The notes under the pieces: model-generated
What the model was told of the DNA's origin: nothing
The model's database searches: none
The model's input: only the letters and a program-made list of their open reading frames with translations
Program-made: the position numbers and the translations under genes
From: Mucilaginibacter cryoferens
GTDB taxonomy: Bacteria; Bacteroidota; Bacteroidia; Sphingobacteriales; Sphingobacteriaceae
Assembly (NCBI RefSeq): GCF_014205845.1
Contig: NZ_JACHCR010000029.1
Location: forward strand, 19,989-83,988
Length of the DNA: 64,000 nt
Reading direction: 5' to 3'
Shown: in pieces, positions 17,801-26,512 of the stretch
Layout of the letters: the number at the start of each line of letters is the position of its first letter
How positions within the stretch are numbered: the first letter of the stretch is position 1

Positions 17801-19159
17801 ATGATATTAAAAAAAGCTACAATCCTTATTGTTGATGATGACCCGGATGTGCTTACCGCGGTAAAGCTGCTGCTAAAAACACAGGTAGCCGAGGTGATCA
17901 CCGAAAAAAATCCCGAAAATATTAACTGGTTGCTGCAACGTAACGAGGTTGACCTTGTTTTGCTGGATATGAACTTTAACAGCGCTATAAATACCGGTAA
18001 CGAAGGTTTGTATTGGCTGCGTAAAGTAAAGGATTGGAAACCCAACGTTTGCATTATTATGATAACAGCCTACGGTGATATAGACCTGGCCGTACGATCG
18101 TTAAAAGAGGGTGCCGACGATTTTGTGGTAAAACCATGGCATAACGAAAAGCTGATAGCGACTATTAAAGAACTGCTTGATAAAAAAGAAGGAGGTACTA
18201 AAACCACAAAATCGCCTGCAAAAAGTACAGCCGGCGATACCTCTATATTGGGCGAATCGGATGTGATGCAGGATATTTTTCATAAAGTGAATAAGATAGC
18301 CCCTACCGATGCCAATATTTTGTTACTGGGCGAAAACGGTACAGGTAAAGATCTGATGGCGAAAGCCATTCACGAACGCTCGTTACGTGCCGATAAGCCG
18401 TTTGTTAAGGTGGATGTAGGCGCACTTACCGATACCCTTTTTGAGAGCGAATTGTTTGGCCATAAAAAAGGTGCGTTTACCGATGCCAGGGAAGATAGGG
18501 CCGGCAGGTTTGAAGATGCCCAGGGTGGTACTTTGTTTTTAGACGAGATAGGAAACATTAGTTTGCAACAACAGGCAAAACTGTTAACCATACTACAAAA
18601 CAGGCAGGTAACCCGCTTAGGCACCAATAAGGCTGTAGATGTTGACATCAGGCTGATATGCGCTACCAACGTACCTATGAGCGAACTGGCTAACGAAAGC
18701 CGTTTTCGTAAGGATTTAATTTACCGCATAAACACAGTGGAAATTAATATGCCGCCCTTGCGCCGCCGTAGTGAGGATATAGTGATATTGGCCAAACACT
18801 TTGCCAAACAATATGCAAGCAAGTATTTAAAGCCGGCTATGGATTTTGATAATCCTGCGCTGATGAAGCTAAAATCTTACAATTATCCCGGTAACGTGCG
18901 CGAGCTGCAATACACCATTGAGCGCGCTGTAATTATGGCCGATGATAGCACCCTGCGGCCCGACGACCTGATATTTTCGATACTGGAAACAGCAACCGAT
19001 AATAATATTAACGACGACAACATTCAGTTGAGCACGCTGGAAAAAAATGCCATTTTAAAGGTGATCGAAAAACATAACGGCAACATTACCCGTGCTGCCA
19101 AAGAACTGGGACTAACCCGTACTGCCCTGTACCGCAGACTAAGTAAATATGATATTTAA
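17801..19159 (+). CDS. NtrC-family sigma-54-dependent response regulator
   Basis: The product is 452 residues from the ATG at 17801; an in-frame TTG lies two codons upstream but MILKKATILIVDDD is the natural start. The order is receiver (D12-D14, phospho-acceptor D56 in LVLLDMNF, KPW lysine near 107), AAA+ domain (Walker A GENGTGKD, Walker B TLFLDEIGN, R-finger region RRRSEDI) and a Fis-type HTH (ITRAAKELGLTRTALYRRL). The sigma-54 contact loop reads GAFTDA rather than the canonical GAFTGA. Its stop overlaps the kinase gene by 11 bp. It probably activates the divergent ABC export genes, and perhaps itself, from a sigma-54 promoter; that promoter was not found. Confidence 0.94.
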   Translation: MILKKATILIVDDDPDVLTAVKLLLKTQVAEVITEKNPENINWLLQRNEVDLVLLDMNFNSAINTGNEGLYWLRKVKDWKPNVCIIMITAYGDIDLAVRSLKEGADDFVVKPWHNEKLIATIKELLDKKEGGTKTTKSPAKSTAGDTSILGESDVMQDIFHKVNKIAPTDANILLLGENGTGKDLMAKAIHERSLRADKPFVKVDVGALTDTLFESELFGHKKGAFTDAREDRAGRFEDAQGGTLFLDEIGNISLQQQAKLLTILQNRQVTRLGTNKAVDVDIRLICATNVPMSELANESRFRKDLIYRINTVEINMPPLRRRSEDIVILAKHFAKQYASKYLKPAMDFDNPALMKLKSYNYPGNVRELQYTIERAVIMADDSTLRPDDLIFSILETATDNNINDDNIQLSTLEKNAILKVIEKHNGNITRAAKELGLTRTALYRRLSKYDI

Positions 19160-20498
19160 CCGTTACGAATGGCGGCTTTTGCTGCGCGTATTTTTATTGT
19201 TTTTGGCCCTAACGGCCGCATCTTATGTAACGGTTAAAGGGCAGCCGCTGTACCTGGTTATATTTGTACCGCTGGTAATTTACGCGGTGATAGAGATGAT
19301 ACGCTTTCAGAAAAAGGCGCAGGACGAAGTAAACCAGTTTGTAGAATCTATCCACTACCGAGATTTTTCGCGCCATTTTGATGTGCGCAAAGCGCCCAAT
19401 GAGCTAAAGCCGTTGCGTAAAGGATTCAACGACATCAATACCACTTTTAAACTCATTAGCCGCGAGCGCGAAACGCAGTACCACTACCTGCAAAAGATAC
19501 TGGAGCTGGTAGATACCGGAATATTATCGTACGAAGAAGAAACCGGCAACATCAGCTGGATAAACGAGGCTTTTAAAAAGCTGCTCAGTATCCCCTATCT
19601 AAAAACTATCCAATCGCTCGAAAAACGGGAACCGGCGCTTTACGGCGAACTCATCAGACTAAAGCCCGGCGAAAGTAACATCATCAGTGTTACCAGAAAC
19701 CAGCAGATGGTGAAGATATTGATCACATCAAGCATGATGCGGAGCGAAGAAAAACTGTACAAGCTATTGGCTTTTCAGAATGTGAGTGAAGCTTTGGATG
19801 AAACGGAATCAAAGGCATGGTCGAAATTATTGAACGTGATGACGCACGAGATCATGAACTCCGTGGCGCCAATTTCGTCGCTGGCAGATACGCTTAAAAA
19901 CCGGTTACAAAGTCCCGAAATAGCAGAAGCAGTAGAGGCCGGCGACCTGGAAGATCTGGAACTGGGTATTGATACCATAAAACGCCGCAGCGAAGGCTTG
20001 TTGAAATTTACCGAAAGCTACCGCAGTTTAAACAAGATAACCAAACTGGAAAAAGAACGGATACTGGTGCGCAACCTGTTTGAGAATCTCAACAGCCTGA
20101 TGACACCAACATTATCTAAAAAGAATATCGAGCTGGAGATCATCCTGCGCGATCCGGCACTGGCTATTGAGGCCGATATTAACCTGATTGAACAGGTAAT
20201 GATAAACCTGCTGGTAAACGCCATTGAAGCCGTAAAAGACCGCGAAGAGCCGCGTATAACGCTATCTACCGAAGGCCACAATGGTGGTAAAACCCTCGTT
20301 AAGATCAGTGATAATGGTTTAGGTATGCCACCCGAGTTGCTGGATAAAATTTTTATCCCCTTTTTCAGCACCAAGAAAACCGGCAGCGGTATTGGATTGA
20401 GCTTGTGTAAACAAATTATGCTATTGCATAAAGGCAATATACAGGTGCAATCAACCGAGGGTAAAGGATCAACGTTTATTTTGCAGTTTGTACCGTAG
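19149..20498 (+). CDS. Sensor histidine kinase (NtrB-like)
   Basis: The 449-residue protein has two N-terminal membrane helices (about 10-30 and 34-50) with almost no periplasmic loop between them. A PAS-like region follows (around 110-215), then a HisKA motif MTHEIMNSVAP with the phosphorylated His near residue 232, and a complete HATPase domain: N box INLLVNAIEAV, G1 DNGLGM, F box FFSTKK and G2 GSGIGLSL. The short periplasmic exposure suggests that it senses a membrane or cytoplasmic signal. The ATG overlaps the end of the regulator gene, so the two are translationally coupled and form a cognate pair. A C-rich hairpin follows the stop codon. Confidence 0.94.
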   Translation: MIFNRYEWRLLLRVFLLFLALTAASYVTVKGQPLYLVIFVPLVIYAVIEMIRFQKKAQDEVNQFVESIHYRDFSRHFDVRKAPNELKPLRKGFNDINTTFKLISRERETQYHYLQKILELVDTGILSYEEETGNISWINEAFKKLLSIPYLKTIQSLEKREPALYGELIRLKPGESNIISVTRNQQMVKILITSSMMRSEEKLYKLLAFQNVSEALDETESKAWSKLLNVMTHEIMNSVAPISSLADTLKNRLQSPEIAEAVEAGDLEDLELGIDTIKRRSEGLLKFTESYRSLNKITKLEKERILVRNLFENLNSLMTPTLSKKNIELEIILRDPALAIEADINLIEQVMINLLVNAIEAVKDREEPRITLSTEGHNGGKTLVKISDNGLGMPPELLDKIFIPFFSTKKTGSGIGLSLCKQIMLLHKGNIQVQSTEGKGSTFILQFVP

Positions 20499-20499
20499 A

Positions 20500-20530
20500 G
20501 GCCCCCTCCGCCCCCTGAAGGGGAACTTAA
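20500..20530. repeat. C-rich hairpin directly after the kinase gene
   Basis: A CCCCTGAAGGGG palindrome with a TGAA loop follows the stop codon at 20496-20498. It belongs to the gene-end hairpin family also seen at 15756, 27919 and 30912. It may act as a transcript 3' end, although no long T-run follows. Confidence 0.55.
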
Positions 20531-20544
20531 ATAATAAATAACAA

Positions 20545-20814
20545 ATGAAACTAAGTAATTCATTCAGTAGTGCACTTAGGGAATTTGCTTATTTTATGGA
20601 AAGCGGGTCACAAAACACACTGCAAGGGATAGACTATATTTCTTTATACGGGACAGAACCAAGTGCAATAGAACAAGTTTTTGCTATTTATGCTAACGTA
20701 ATTGAGCTTGATGAAAATGGGATTGTATTAAATGCAAAATATGCAGAAAAGAGGGCTACAGATTATCTTCGTTCTTATTGTGACAGTAGTTTTAAGGTTA
20801 TGCCGCCTTATTAG
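20545..20814 (+). CDS. Small conserved-looking protein of unknown function
   Basis: An 89-residue soluble, acidic-to-neutral protein beginning MKLSNSFSSALREFAYFM. It has no signal peptide, membrane segment or motif that I recognise. The amino-acid composition looks like a real folded protein: aromatic residues are spread along it, and a helix-like stretch lies near VFAIYANVIELDENG. It stands alone between the kinase and the FMN reductase, both on the same strand. I do not recognise the family; an immunity-like or DUF protein is possible, but nothing here proves it. Confidence 0.6.
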   Translation: MKLSNSFSSALREFAYFMESGSQNTLQGIDYISLYGTEPSAIEQVFAIYANVIELDENGIVLNAKYAEKRATDYLRSYCDSSFKVMPPY

Positions 20815-20840
20815 TATTGGGAGGTAGCACTGCATTAAAA

Positions 20841-20977
20841 CCAGCTAAATCAATTTACTATCTACGAACAAATCCACTATTATTTGCGGTTTAGGCTATC
20901 TTAGAAAGGCATTTTTTTGAAACTTCGTAAGTTTGGCCGGCTAAATCAATTTACTGTCTATGAGCAAATCTACCATC
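20841..20977. repeat. Degenerate duplication of the FMN-reductase gene start
   Basis: Positions 20841-20881 and 20937-20977 match at 34 of 41 bases, and all seven differences are transitions. The second copy contains the start codon and first codons (MSKSTI) of the reductase; the first copy has ACG where the ATG would be. It looks like a leftover of a tandem duplication 96 bp long. Confidence 0.65.
20928..20935 (+). promoter_or_regulatory. Bacteroidota-type -7 motif for the FMN reductase
   Basis: TAAGTTTG matches TAnnTTTG and lies 24 bp before the ATG. No good TTTG at the usual distance upstream was found, so the call rests on the -7 element alone. Confidence 0.3.
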
Positions 20978-21484
20978 CTGGCAATTTCCGGCAGCTTACG
21001 TGCCGAATCTACCAATCATAATATATTAAAGTATCTAGGCGATTTGATTCCTGCTGATATTCATTATTCTATATATGATGGACTGGCATCTATCCCGCCC
21101 TTTGATCCTGGGTTAGACACTGATGATGCCCCCTTTCCTGTAGTTGAATTGCGAAGGCTGCTGACGAAAGCCGATGGCGTTATCATCTGCACGCCCGAAT
21201 ATGCCTTTGGCGTTCCTGGTCAGTTAAAAAACATGCTGGACTGGACGGTATCAAGTGGCTCGTTTTCAGATAAGCCGGTGGCGCTGATCACGGCGTCGTT
21301 AAGTGGTGAAGCCGCGCATGCGGCCATGCTGCTCATTTTAGGAGCCTTGAACGCGCAGGTTGCCGATGGTGCTAAATTGATTATCCCTTTCATCAGGTCG
21401 AAGATGGATGGAGATAAAGTGGCGGACGAAGAGACGGCTAAAAAATTGACTGAGGTTTTAGAAACGTTTTTTAATTCCATTTAA
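20960..21484 (+). CDS. NAD(P)H-dependent FMN reductase
   Basis: The product is a 174-residue cytoplasmic flavodoxin-fold oxidoreductase. The phosphate-binding loop reads SGSLRAESTNHNIL (about residues 10-23) and the FMN-contact segment TPEYAFGVPGQLKNMLDW lies around residues 80-97. These match the NADPH-dependent FMN reductase / chromate reductase family (PF03358), whose members pass electrons from NAD(P)H to FMN, quinones or metals. The length is typical. The gene is monocistronic and follows a degenerate copy of its own 5' end. The physiological acceptor cannot be predicted. Confidence 0.88.
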   Translation: MSKSTILAISGSLRAESTNHNILKYLGDLIPADIHYSIYDGLASIPPFDPGLDTDDAPFPVVELRRLLTKADGVIICTPEYAFGVPGQLKNMLDWTVSSGSFSDKPVALITASLSGEAAHAAMLLILGALNAQVADGAKLIIPFIRSKMDGDKVADEETAKKLTEVLETFFNSI

Positions 21485-21755
21485 TTTATCGCTTATTTTC
21501 AGTTACTCTTTCAATAACATCAGCCATTTTTCACCGTGTACGTTTTTTTCTCTTAAAATTCCCAATTCTTCTGCTTTTTTTCTGCTTAAACGGGCAATAT
21601 TTTCCCGGTTTAGGCTCCTTTTATAACACAATTTAAATCACCTTTTATTGATGATAAATTATTCTTCCTGCCAATTTGACAACTTAGTACGCTTTGGAAC
21701 ACGCATTGATGGTTGCAGAGTGTAAATCATATTTAACTCAATCATAAATAATATT

Positions 21756-23639
21756 ATGCAAGAAAAAGGCAGCATTTCGATCCACACCGAAAACATTTTT
21801 CCGATAATTAAAAAGTTTTTATACTCAGACAACGAGATATTTTTGCGCGAGCTGGTATCAAACGCTGTAGATGCTACCCAAAAAATTAAACGCCTGGCCT
21901 CTTTAGGTCAATACAACGGCGAACTTGGCGATCTGCGTGTTGAAGTTGCTTTTGATGAGGCTAAAAAAACCATCACCATATCTGACAATGGCTTGGGTAT
22001 GACAGCCGAAGAAATTAAAAAATACATCAACCAGATAGCATTTTCGGGTGCTACTGAGTTTATGGAGAAATTTAAAGAAGCTAAAGATGCCAATGAGATC
22101 ATCGGTCGTTTTGGCTTGGGTTTCTACTCTGCATTTATGGTTGCCGATAAGGTTGAAATTCAGACCTTAAGCTATCAGGACGGCGCCGAGCCTGCTTACT
22201 GGGTATGCGATGGCAGTACCGAGTTTGAAATTGGCGAAGGTATTTTAGCCGAGCGTGGTACCGAGATCACTTTATACATTAACAGCGAATCTGAAGAGTT
22301 TTTAAATCAGCATAAACTACAGGAGATACTGGATAAATACTGTAAATTTTTACCGGTACCAATTAAATTTGGCACCAAAACAGAGTCGGTTGAAGATGGT
22401 GTTGATGAAGAAGGTAAAACAAAATACATTGACGTTCAGGAAGATAATATCATTAACGATACAACCCCTATATGGACCAAAGCTCCAGCTGAATTAAAAG
22501 ACGAGGATTATCTTAACTTTTACAAACAGCTATATCCTTTCAGCGAAGACCCATTATTCTGGATTCATCTGAATGTTGATTACCCGTTTAACTTAACCGG
22601 TGTATTGTACTTCCCTAAGTTAAAAAACGACTTTGAGGTACAAAAAAACAAGATCAAACTATTTAGCCGCCAGGTATTTATTACCGACGAGGTAAAAGAC
22701 ATTGTTCCTGAGTTCTTGATGTTGTTACACGGTGTTATCGATTCACCGGATATTCCGTTAAACGTATCACGTAGCTTTTTACAGGCCGATAGCAACGTTA
22801 AAAAGATCAATAGCTATATCACCAAAAAAGTTGCTGATAAATTGTCAGAACTGTTTAAAGCCGACCGTAAAGCTTACGAAGAAAAATGGACCGATATTGG
22901 CCTGTTTGTAAAATACGGCATGGTGAGTGAAGATAAGTTTTATGATAAAGCTAAAGACTTTGTTTTGGTAACCAATACCAAAAAAGAGAACTTTACTTTA
23001 CCAGAGTACAAAGAGAAAGTTGAGGCCATCCAAACTGATAAAGACGGCCAGGTGGTTTATATTTACACTAATGATCCGGCTAAGCAAGATTCATTTATCC
23101 AATCGGCAAATAAAAAAGGTTATGATGTTTTGGTGATGAACTCGCCTATCGACAACCACTTTATTAGCCAGTTGGAGCAAAAACTGGAAAAAACATCTTT
23201 AAAACGTGTTGATGCCGATGTTGCCGATAAGCTGATCAGAAAAGACGAAGCACCTGAGTCCGTTTTAACCGAAGAACAATCAACCAAGGTTAAAGACATC
23301 TTCAACAAGTCCATTAATAAACCCGCATACAACGTTCATTTAGAAAGCCTTAACCCAGATGAACTACCAGTAACAGTAACTATGGATGAGTTTATGCGCC
23401 GTATGAAAGATATGGCGGCCATGGGAGGCGGTATGGGCTTTTACGGTAACATGCCAGACAATTATAAGGTAATTGTTAACAGTAACCATAAGCTGATAGC
23501 CCGTATTTTACAGGAAGAAAATGAAGAAGTACAGGCCCAATTATCAAAACAAGCATTTGACCTGGCCCTGCTTTCGCAAGGATTATTAACCGGTGCCGAA
23601 CTTACCGAGTTTGTAAACCGCAGCGTAAATCTGATATAA
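21756..23639 (+). CDS. htpG: Chaperone protein HtpG (Hsp90)
   Basis: The protein has 627 residues, the normal length for bacterial Hsp90. The N-terminal GHKL ATPase domain shows the expected boxes: VSNAVDATQKI, ISDNGLGM and GRFGLGFYSAFMVADKV. The middle domain includes the conserved FSRQVFITDE and DIPLNVSRSFLQ segments, and the C-terminal dimerisation domain is complete. HtpG is an ATP-dependent cytosolic chaperone acting with DnaK. The gene stands alone with a strong terminator (23661-23690). No clear heat-shock operator (such as CIRCE) is visible in the 270-bp upstream region. Confidence 0.97.
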   Translation: MQEKGSISIHTENIFPIIKKFLYSDNEIFLRELVSNAVDATQKIKRLASLGQYNGELGDLRVEVAFDEAKKTITISDNGLGMTAEEIKKYINQIAFSGATEFMEKFKEAKDANEIIGRFGLGFYSAFMVADKVEIQTLSYQDGAEPAYWVCDGSTEFEIGEGILAERGTEITLYINSESEEFLNQHKLQEILDKYCKFLPVPIKFGTKTESVEDGVDEEGKTKYIDVQEDNIINDTTPIWTKAPAELKDEDYLNFYKQLYPFSEDPLFWIHLNVDYPFNLTGVLYFPKLKNDFEVQKNKIKLFSRQVFITDEVKDIVPEFLMLLHGVIDSPDIPLNVSRSFLQADSNVKKINSYITKKVADKLSELFKADRKAYEEKWTDIGLFVKYGMVSEDKFYDKAKDFVLVTNTKKENFTLPEYKEKVEAIQTDKDGQVVYIYTNDPAKQDSFIQSANKKGYDVLVMNSPIDNHFISQLEQKLEKTSLKRVDADVADKLIRKDEAPESVLTEEQSTKVKDIFNKSINKPAYNVHLESLNPDELPVTVTMDEFMRRMKDMAAMGGGMGFYGNMPDNYKVIVNSNHKLIARILQEENEEVQAQLSKQAFDLALLSQGLLTGAELTEFVNRSVNLI

Positions 23640-23660
23640 TTAAAAACAGAAATATGTTTA

Positions 23661-23690
23661 AAGCCATCCCGTAAAACGGATGGCTTTTTT
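23661..23690 (+). terminator. Intrinsic terminator after htpG
   Basis: A nine-pair stem (AAGCCATCC with GGATGGCTT) around a CGTAAAAC loop is followed at once by a run of T residues. It lies 22 bp past the htpG stop. Confidence 0.85.
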
Positions 23691-23704
23691 ATGCAAATAA
23701 TATT

Positions 23705-23712
23705 TAAATTTG
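23705..23712 (+). promoter_or_regulatory. Bacteroidota-type -7 motif for the DUF4251 gene
   Basis: TAAATTTG fits TAnnTTTG and lies 54 bp before the start codon, after the htpG terminator. Only a weak TTTT is present at the -33 position. Confidence 0.3.
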
Positions 23713-23766
23713 ATATGGAATAAACCCTCAACCTGCATCCTTGTCTAAAACACTAAATCATTTATT

Positions 23767-24294
23767 ATGAAATTATTGAATAAACTATCGCTCGCATTGG
23801 CATTAGCATTTATCAGCATAAATGTTGCCAACGCTCAAAATACCCGCCAGGATAGAAAAGCAGCCCGCATTGCCGAAGTGAAAAGTATTGTTGAAGCGCA
23901 AAACTATGTATTTAGCGCCAACTACGTAAATCCATCCAGGATGGCCGGCAGAGCACTTACTACCGAATACGACCTTACAATAACCAAAGATACCATTATG
24001 GCTTATCTGCCTTATTTTGGCCGCGCATACGTTGCGCCACCATACGGATCAACAGATAACGGTATTAAGTTTACCAATACGCATTTTATCTATACTGCTA
24101 AAGCCGGTAAAAAAGGTGGTTGGTCTGTTAACATTAAGCCTACTAATAAAAATATCAGCGATGGCCGGGATGTACAATCCATGAATCTTTCTATAAGCCC
24201 GGATGGATATGCCTCACTACAGGTTATCAGCAGTAACCGGGACCCAATATCGTTTAATGGCACCATTGATAAAAGACCAGTGAAGAAGCAGTAA
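23767..24294 (+). CDS. Secreted DUF4251-family protein
   Basis: The 175-residue protein has a clear signal peptide (MKLLNKLSLALALAFISIN, cleavage after VANA, residues about 1-23). The mature part contains a stretch typical of the Bacteroidota family DUF4251 (PF14059): MAYLPYFGRAYVAPPYG near residues 78-94, followed by GIKFTNTHFIY and a beta-rich C-terminus. The family has no assigned biochemical role; it is expected in the periplasm. The gene is monocistronic, flanked by the htpG terminator and by the convergent eutC. Confidence 0.8.
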   Translation: MKLLNKLSLALALAFISINVANAQNTRQDRKAARIAEVKSIVEAQNYVFSANYVNPSRMAGRALTTEYDLTITKDTIMAYLPYFGRAYVAPPYGSTDNGIKFTNTHFIYTAKAGKKGGWSVNIKPTNKNISDGRDVQSMNLSISPDGYASLQVISSNRDPISFNGTIDKRPVKKQ

Positions 24295-24351
24295 GTCCTT
24301 AGCCTATAGTAGTAAGTAAGTAGGGAGATAAATATAATTTCGACTTAGAAC

Positions 24352-25107
24352 TTAAGACTCAATCAATCCATCATTATCTTTTAGGTCAACGCCGGATAGT
24401 TTGCGTTTAAAGGCTTCGCTAATAAGGTAAAAGATCTTTTTAGCGGCCTTTTTATAGGTTAACCCTTTGGGACGTATGTTGGAAACACAGTTACGGGTTT
24501 CGTCGGTAAGGCCCGGTTTAGGATTATAAGTTAAATACGCCCCTAAACTATCGGCCGAACTTAATCCAGGCCGTTCGCCGATCAATACAAGAGATAATTT
24601 AGCGTTTAGATTATAGCCAATATCGTCGCCTATAGCCACCCTCCCCTGTTCAACCAGGCTTATCGGTGCAAACTTAAACCCGGATGCCGATAACAGCGGG
24701 ATGAGTTCTTTAAGTAGACCTGTAGTATTTTCATTTACGGCAGTTGCCGAAAGGCCATCGGCTATAATGATAGCGATATCGGTATAAACAAAATAATCCT
24801 CCAATAGGGTTAGCGAAGCCTCATTAAGCTTACGTCCCATGTCTGGTCGTTGCAAGTATTGGCGACGAGCTGTTACCTGGCTATGCAAGTGTAAAACCGG
24901 CAGGTCAAATTGTTTAAAAGCAGCGGTTAAATGCTCAGAATCTAACTCAGAGTACACAGCATCCCGGGCGTGGGCATGCGCCAATTTAAAATCGAGCGAT
25001 TGCTTTAGCGGAATACTTGTACCCACCCGCCCAATAGCTATCCGGGCAGAAGTAAACTCCTGTAATGCTTTTAACGGCTCTATTTCCTGGGAGATGTTTC
25101 TTTTCAT
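24352..25107 (-). CDS. eutC: Ethanolamine ammonia-lyase small subunit
   Basis: The 251-residue product is the light chain of adenosylcobalamin-dependent ethanolamine ammonia-lyase, which converts ethanolamine to acetaldehyde and ammonia together with EutB. Family signatures include ARIAIGRVGTSIPLK near the N-terminus, LIGERPGLSSADSLGAYLTY, and RNCVSNIRPKGLTYKKAA near the C-terminus. It is shorter than the enterobacterial subunit (about 295 residues), lacking the extended N-terminus that there helps association with the microcompartment; this fits the absence of shell genes. It lies 5 bp after eutB in the same operon. Confidence 0.96.
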   Translation of the reverse strand: MKRNISQEIEPLKALQEFTSARIAIGRVGTSIPLKQSLDFKLAHAHARDAVYSELDSEHLTAAFKQFDLPVLHLHSQVTARRQYLQRPDMGRKLNEASLTLLEDYFVYTDIAIIIADGLSATAVNENTTGLLKELIPLLSASGFKFAPISLVEQGRVAIGDDIGYNLNAKLSLVLIGERPGLSSADSLGAYLTYNPKPGLTDETRNCVSNIRPKGLTYKKAAKKIFYLISEAFKRKLSGVDLKDNDGLIES

Positions 25108-25112
25108 AACTG

Positions 25113-26492
25113 TTACACCATAGCTCCTAAGAGGCCATGAGTTGGATCAATCGATATCATATTTCCTTTTTCATCAATTATGCCTTGCTTTATTTGCCAT
25201 TGCTCAAACTCGGGCGCCGGCCTTAAACCCAACACCTTACGAAGGTACAAGGCATCGTGGAACGAGGTAGATTGGTAGTTAAGCATAATATCATCGGCAC
25301 CGGGGATACCCATAATAAAATTACAGCCTGCTACCCCCAATAACGTCAACAGGTTATCCATATCATCCTGGTCGGCTTCTGCATGGTTGGTGTAGCAAAC
25401 ATCGCAGCCCATAGGTAGCCCAAGTAGTTTACCACAAAAATGATCTTCCAGCGCGGCGCGGATAATTTGCTTGCCATCATATAAATACTCAGGCCCGATA
25501 AAGCCCACTACGGTATTCACTAACAGTGGTTTAAACTTACGGGCAACAGCATAAGCCCTAACCTCGCACGTTTGCTGGTCGACCCCAAAATTGGCATTGG
25601 CAGACAGCGCGCTGCCTTGCCCTGTTTCAAAATACATCACGTTGTTGCCAACCGTTCCACGATTAAGAGAAAGCGTTGCCAGGTAAGCTTCTTCAATTAA
25701 GTTAAGGTTGATACCAAAGCTTGTATTTGCCTTCTGGGTACCCGCTATAGACTGAAAACAGAGATCTACCGGCGCCCCTTCATTAATTAGCTGTAAAGTG
25801 GTGGTAATATGGCTTAGTACGCAGGTTTGTGTAGGAATATTAAACTGATGCCTAATATTATCCATCAACCTCAATAAGCTGCTTACCGCCGCCGGGCTAT
25901 CTGTAGCCGGATTGATGCCTATGGTTGCATCGCCGCTGCCGTACAACAAGCCATCAATAATACTGGCAGCCACTCCTTTGGGATCATCGGTGGGGTGATT
26001 TGGCTGCAAACGGGTACTGAAATGCCCTTTTAAACCTATAGTATTGCGAAACCGGGTAACCACCTCGCATTTTTTTGCTACCGCTATCAAATCCTGATTG
26101 CGCATTAGCTTTGATACCGCGGCTACCATTTCGGGCGTAAGGCCCGGTGCTATAGCCGTTAAAGTTTCGGTATCGGTTTCGTCGCTCAGCAGCCAATCGC
26201 GAAACTCCCCAACTGTTAAATGACTTATTTGATTGAAAGAAACAGCATCGTGACTATCAATAATTAAACGGGTTATCTCATCCTCTTCATAGGGAATCAC
26301 AACTTCGTTCAAAAATGTTTTAAGTGGTACATCTGCCAATGTGATCTGGGCAGCAACCCGCTCTTCATAACTGCCGGCACATACCCCTGCCAGTTCATCG
26401 CCAGAACGATATGGCGATGCCATACCCAACAAAGTTTTCAGATCTTGAAACTTGTATGTTGTATGTCTGATGGTGTGGCGGTATTTAGTCAT
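25113..26492 (-). CDS. eutB: Ethanolamine ammonia-lyase large subunit
   Basis: The 459-residue TIM-barrel catalytic chain of ethanolamine ammonia-lyase. Conserved segments include the FLNEVVIPYEEDEITRLI region, GDATIGINPATDSP, the substrate-site stretch FETGQGSALSANANF, and LPMGCDVCYTNHAEADQDD. It needs adenosylcobalamin and forms the active enzyme with EutC. Its start follows the permease gene by 20 bp and its end precedes eutC by 5 bp, so the three genes are one operon. No EutA reactivase, aldehyde dehydrogenase or cobalamin riboswitch is visible in the neighbourhood. Confidence 0.97.
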   Translation of the reverse strand: MTKYRHTIRHTTYKFQDLKTLLGMASPYRSGDELAGVCAGSYEERVAAQITLADVPLKTFLNEVVIPYEEDEITRLIIDSHDAVSFNQISHLTVGEFRDWLLSDETDTETLTAIAPGLTPEMVAAVSKLMRNQDLIAVAKKCEVVTRFRNTIGLKGHFSTRLQPNHPTDDPKGVAASIIDGLLYGSGDATIGINPATDSPAAVSSLLRLMDNIRHQFNIPTQTCVLSHITTTLQLINEGAPVDLCFQSIAGTQKANTSFGINLNLIEEAYLATLSLNRGTVGNNVMYFETGQGSALSANANFGVDQQTCEVRAYAVARKFKPLLVNTVVGFIGPEYLYDGKQIIRAALEDHFCGKLLGLPMGCDVCYTNHAEADQDDMDNLLTLLGVAGCNFIMGIPGADDIMLNYQSTSFHDALYLRKVLGLRPAPEFEQWQIKQGIIDEKGNMISIDPTHGLLGAMV

Positions 26493-26512
26493 TGCACATC
26501 TGCTTCTATCAT

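Noticed and set aside
20545..20814. Toxin-antitoxin or immunity gene
   Set aside because: Only a single small gene with no partner or recognised motif; there is no positive evidence.
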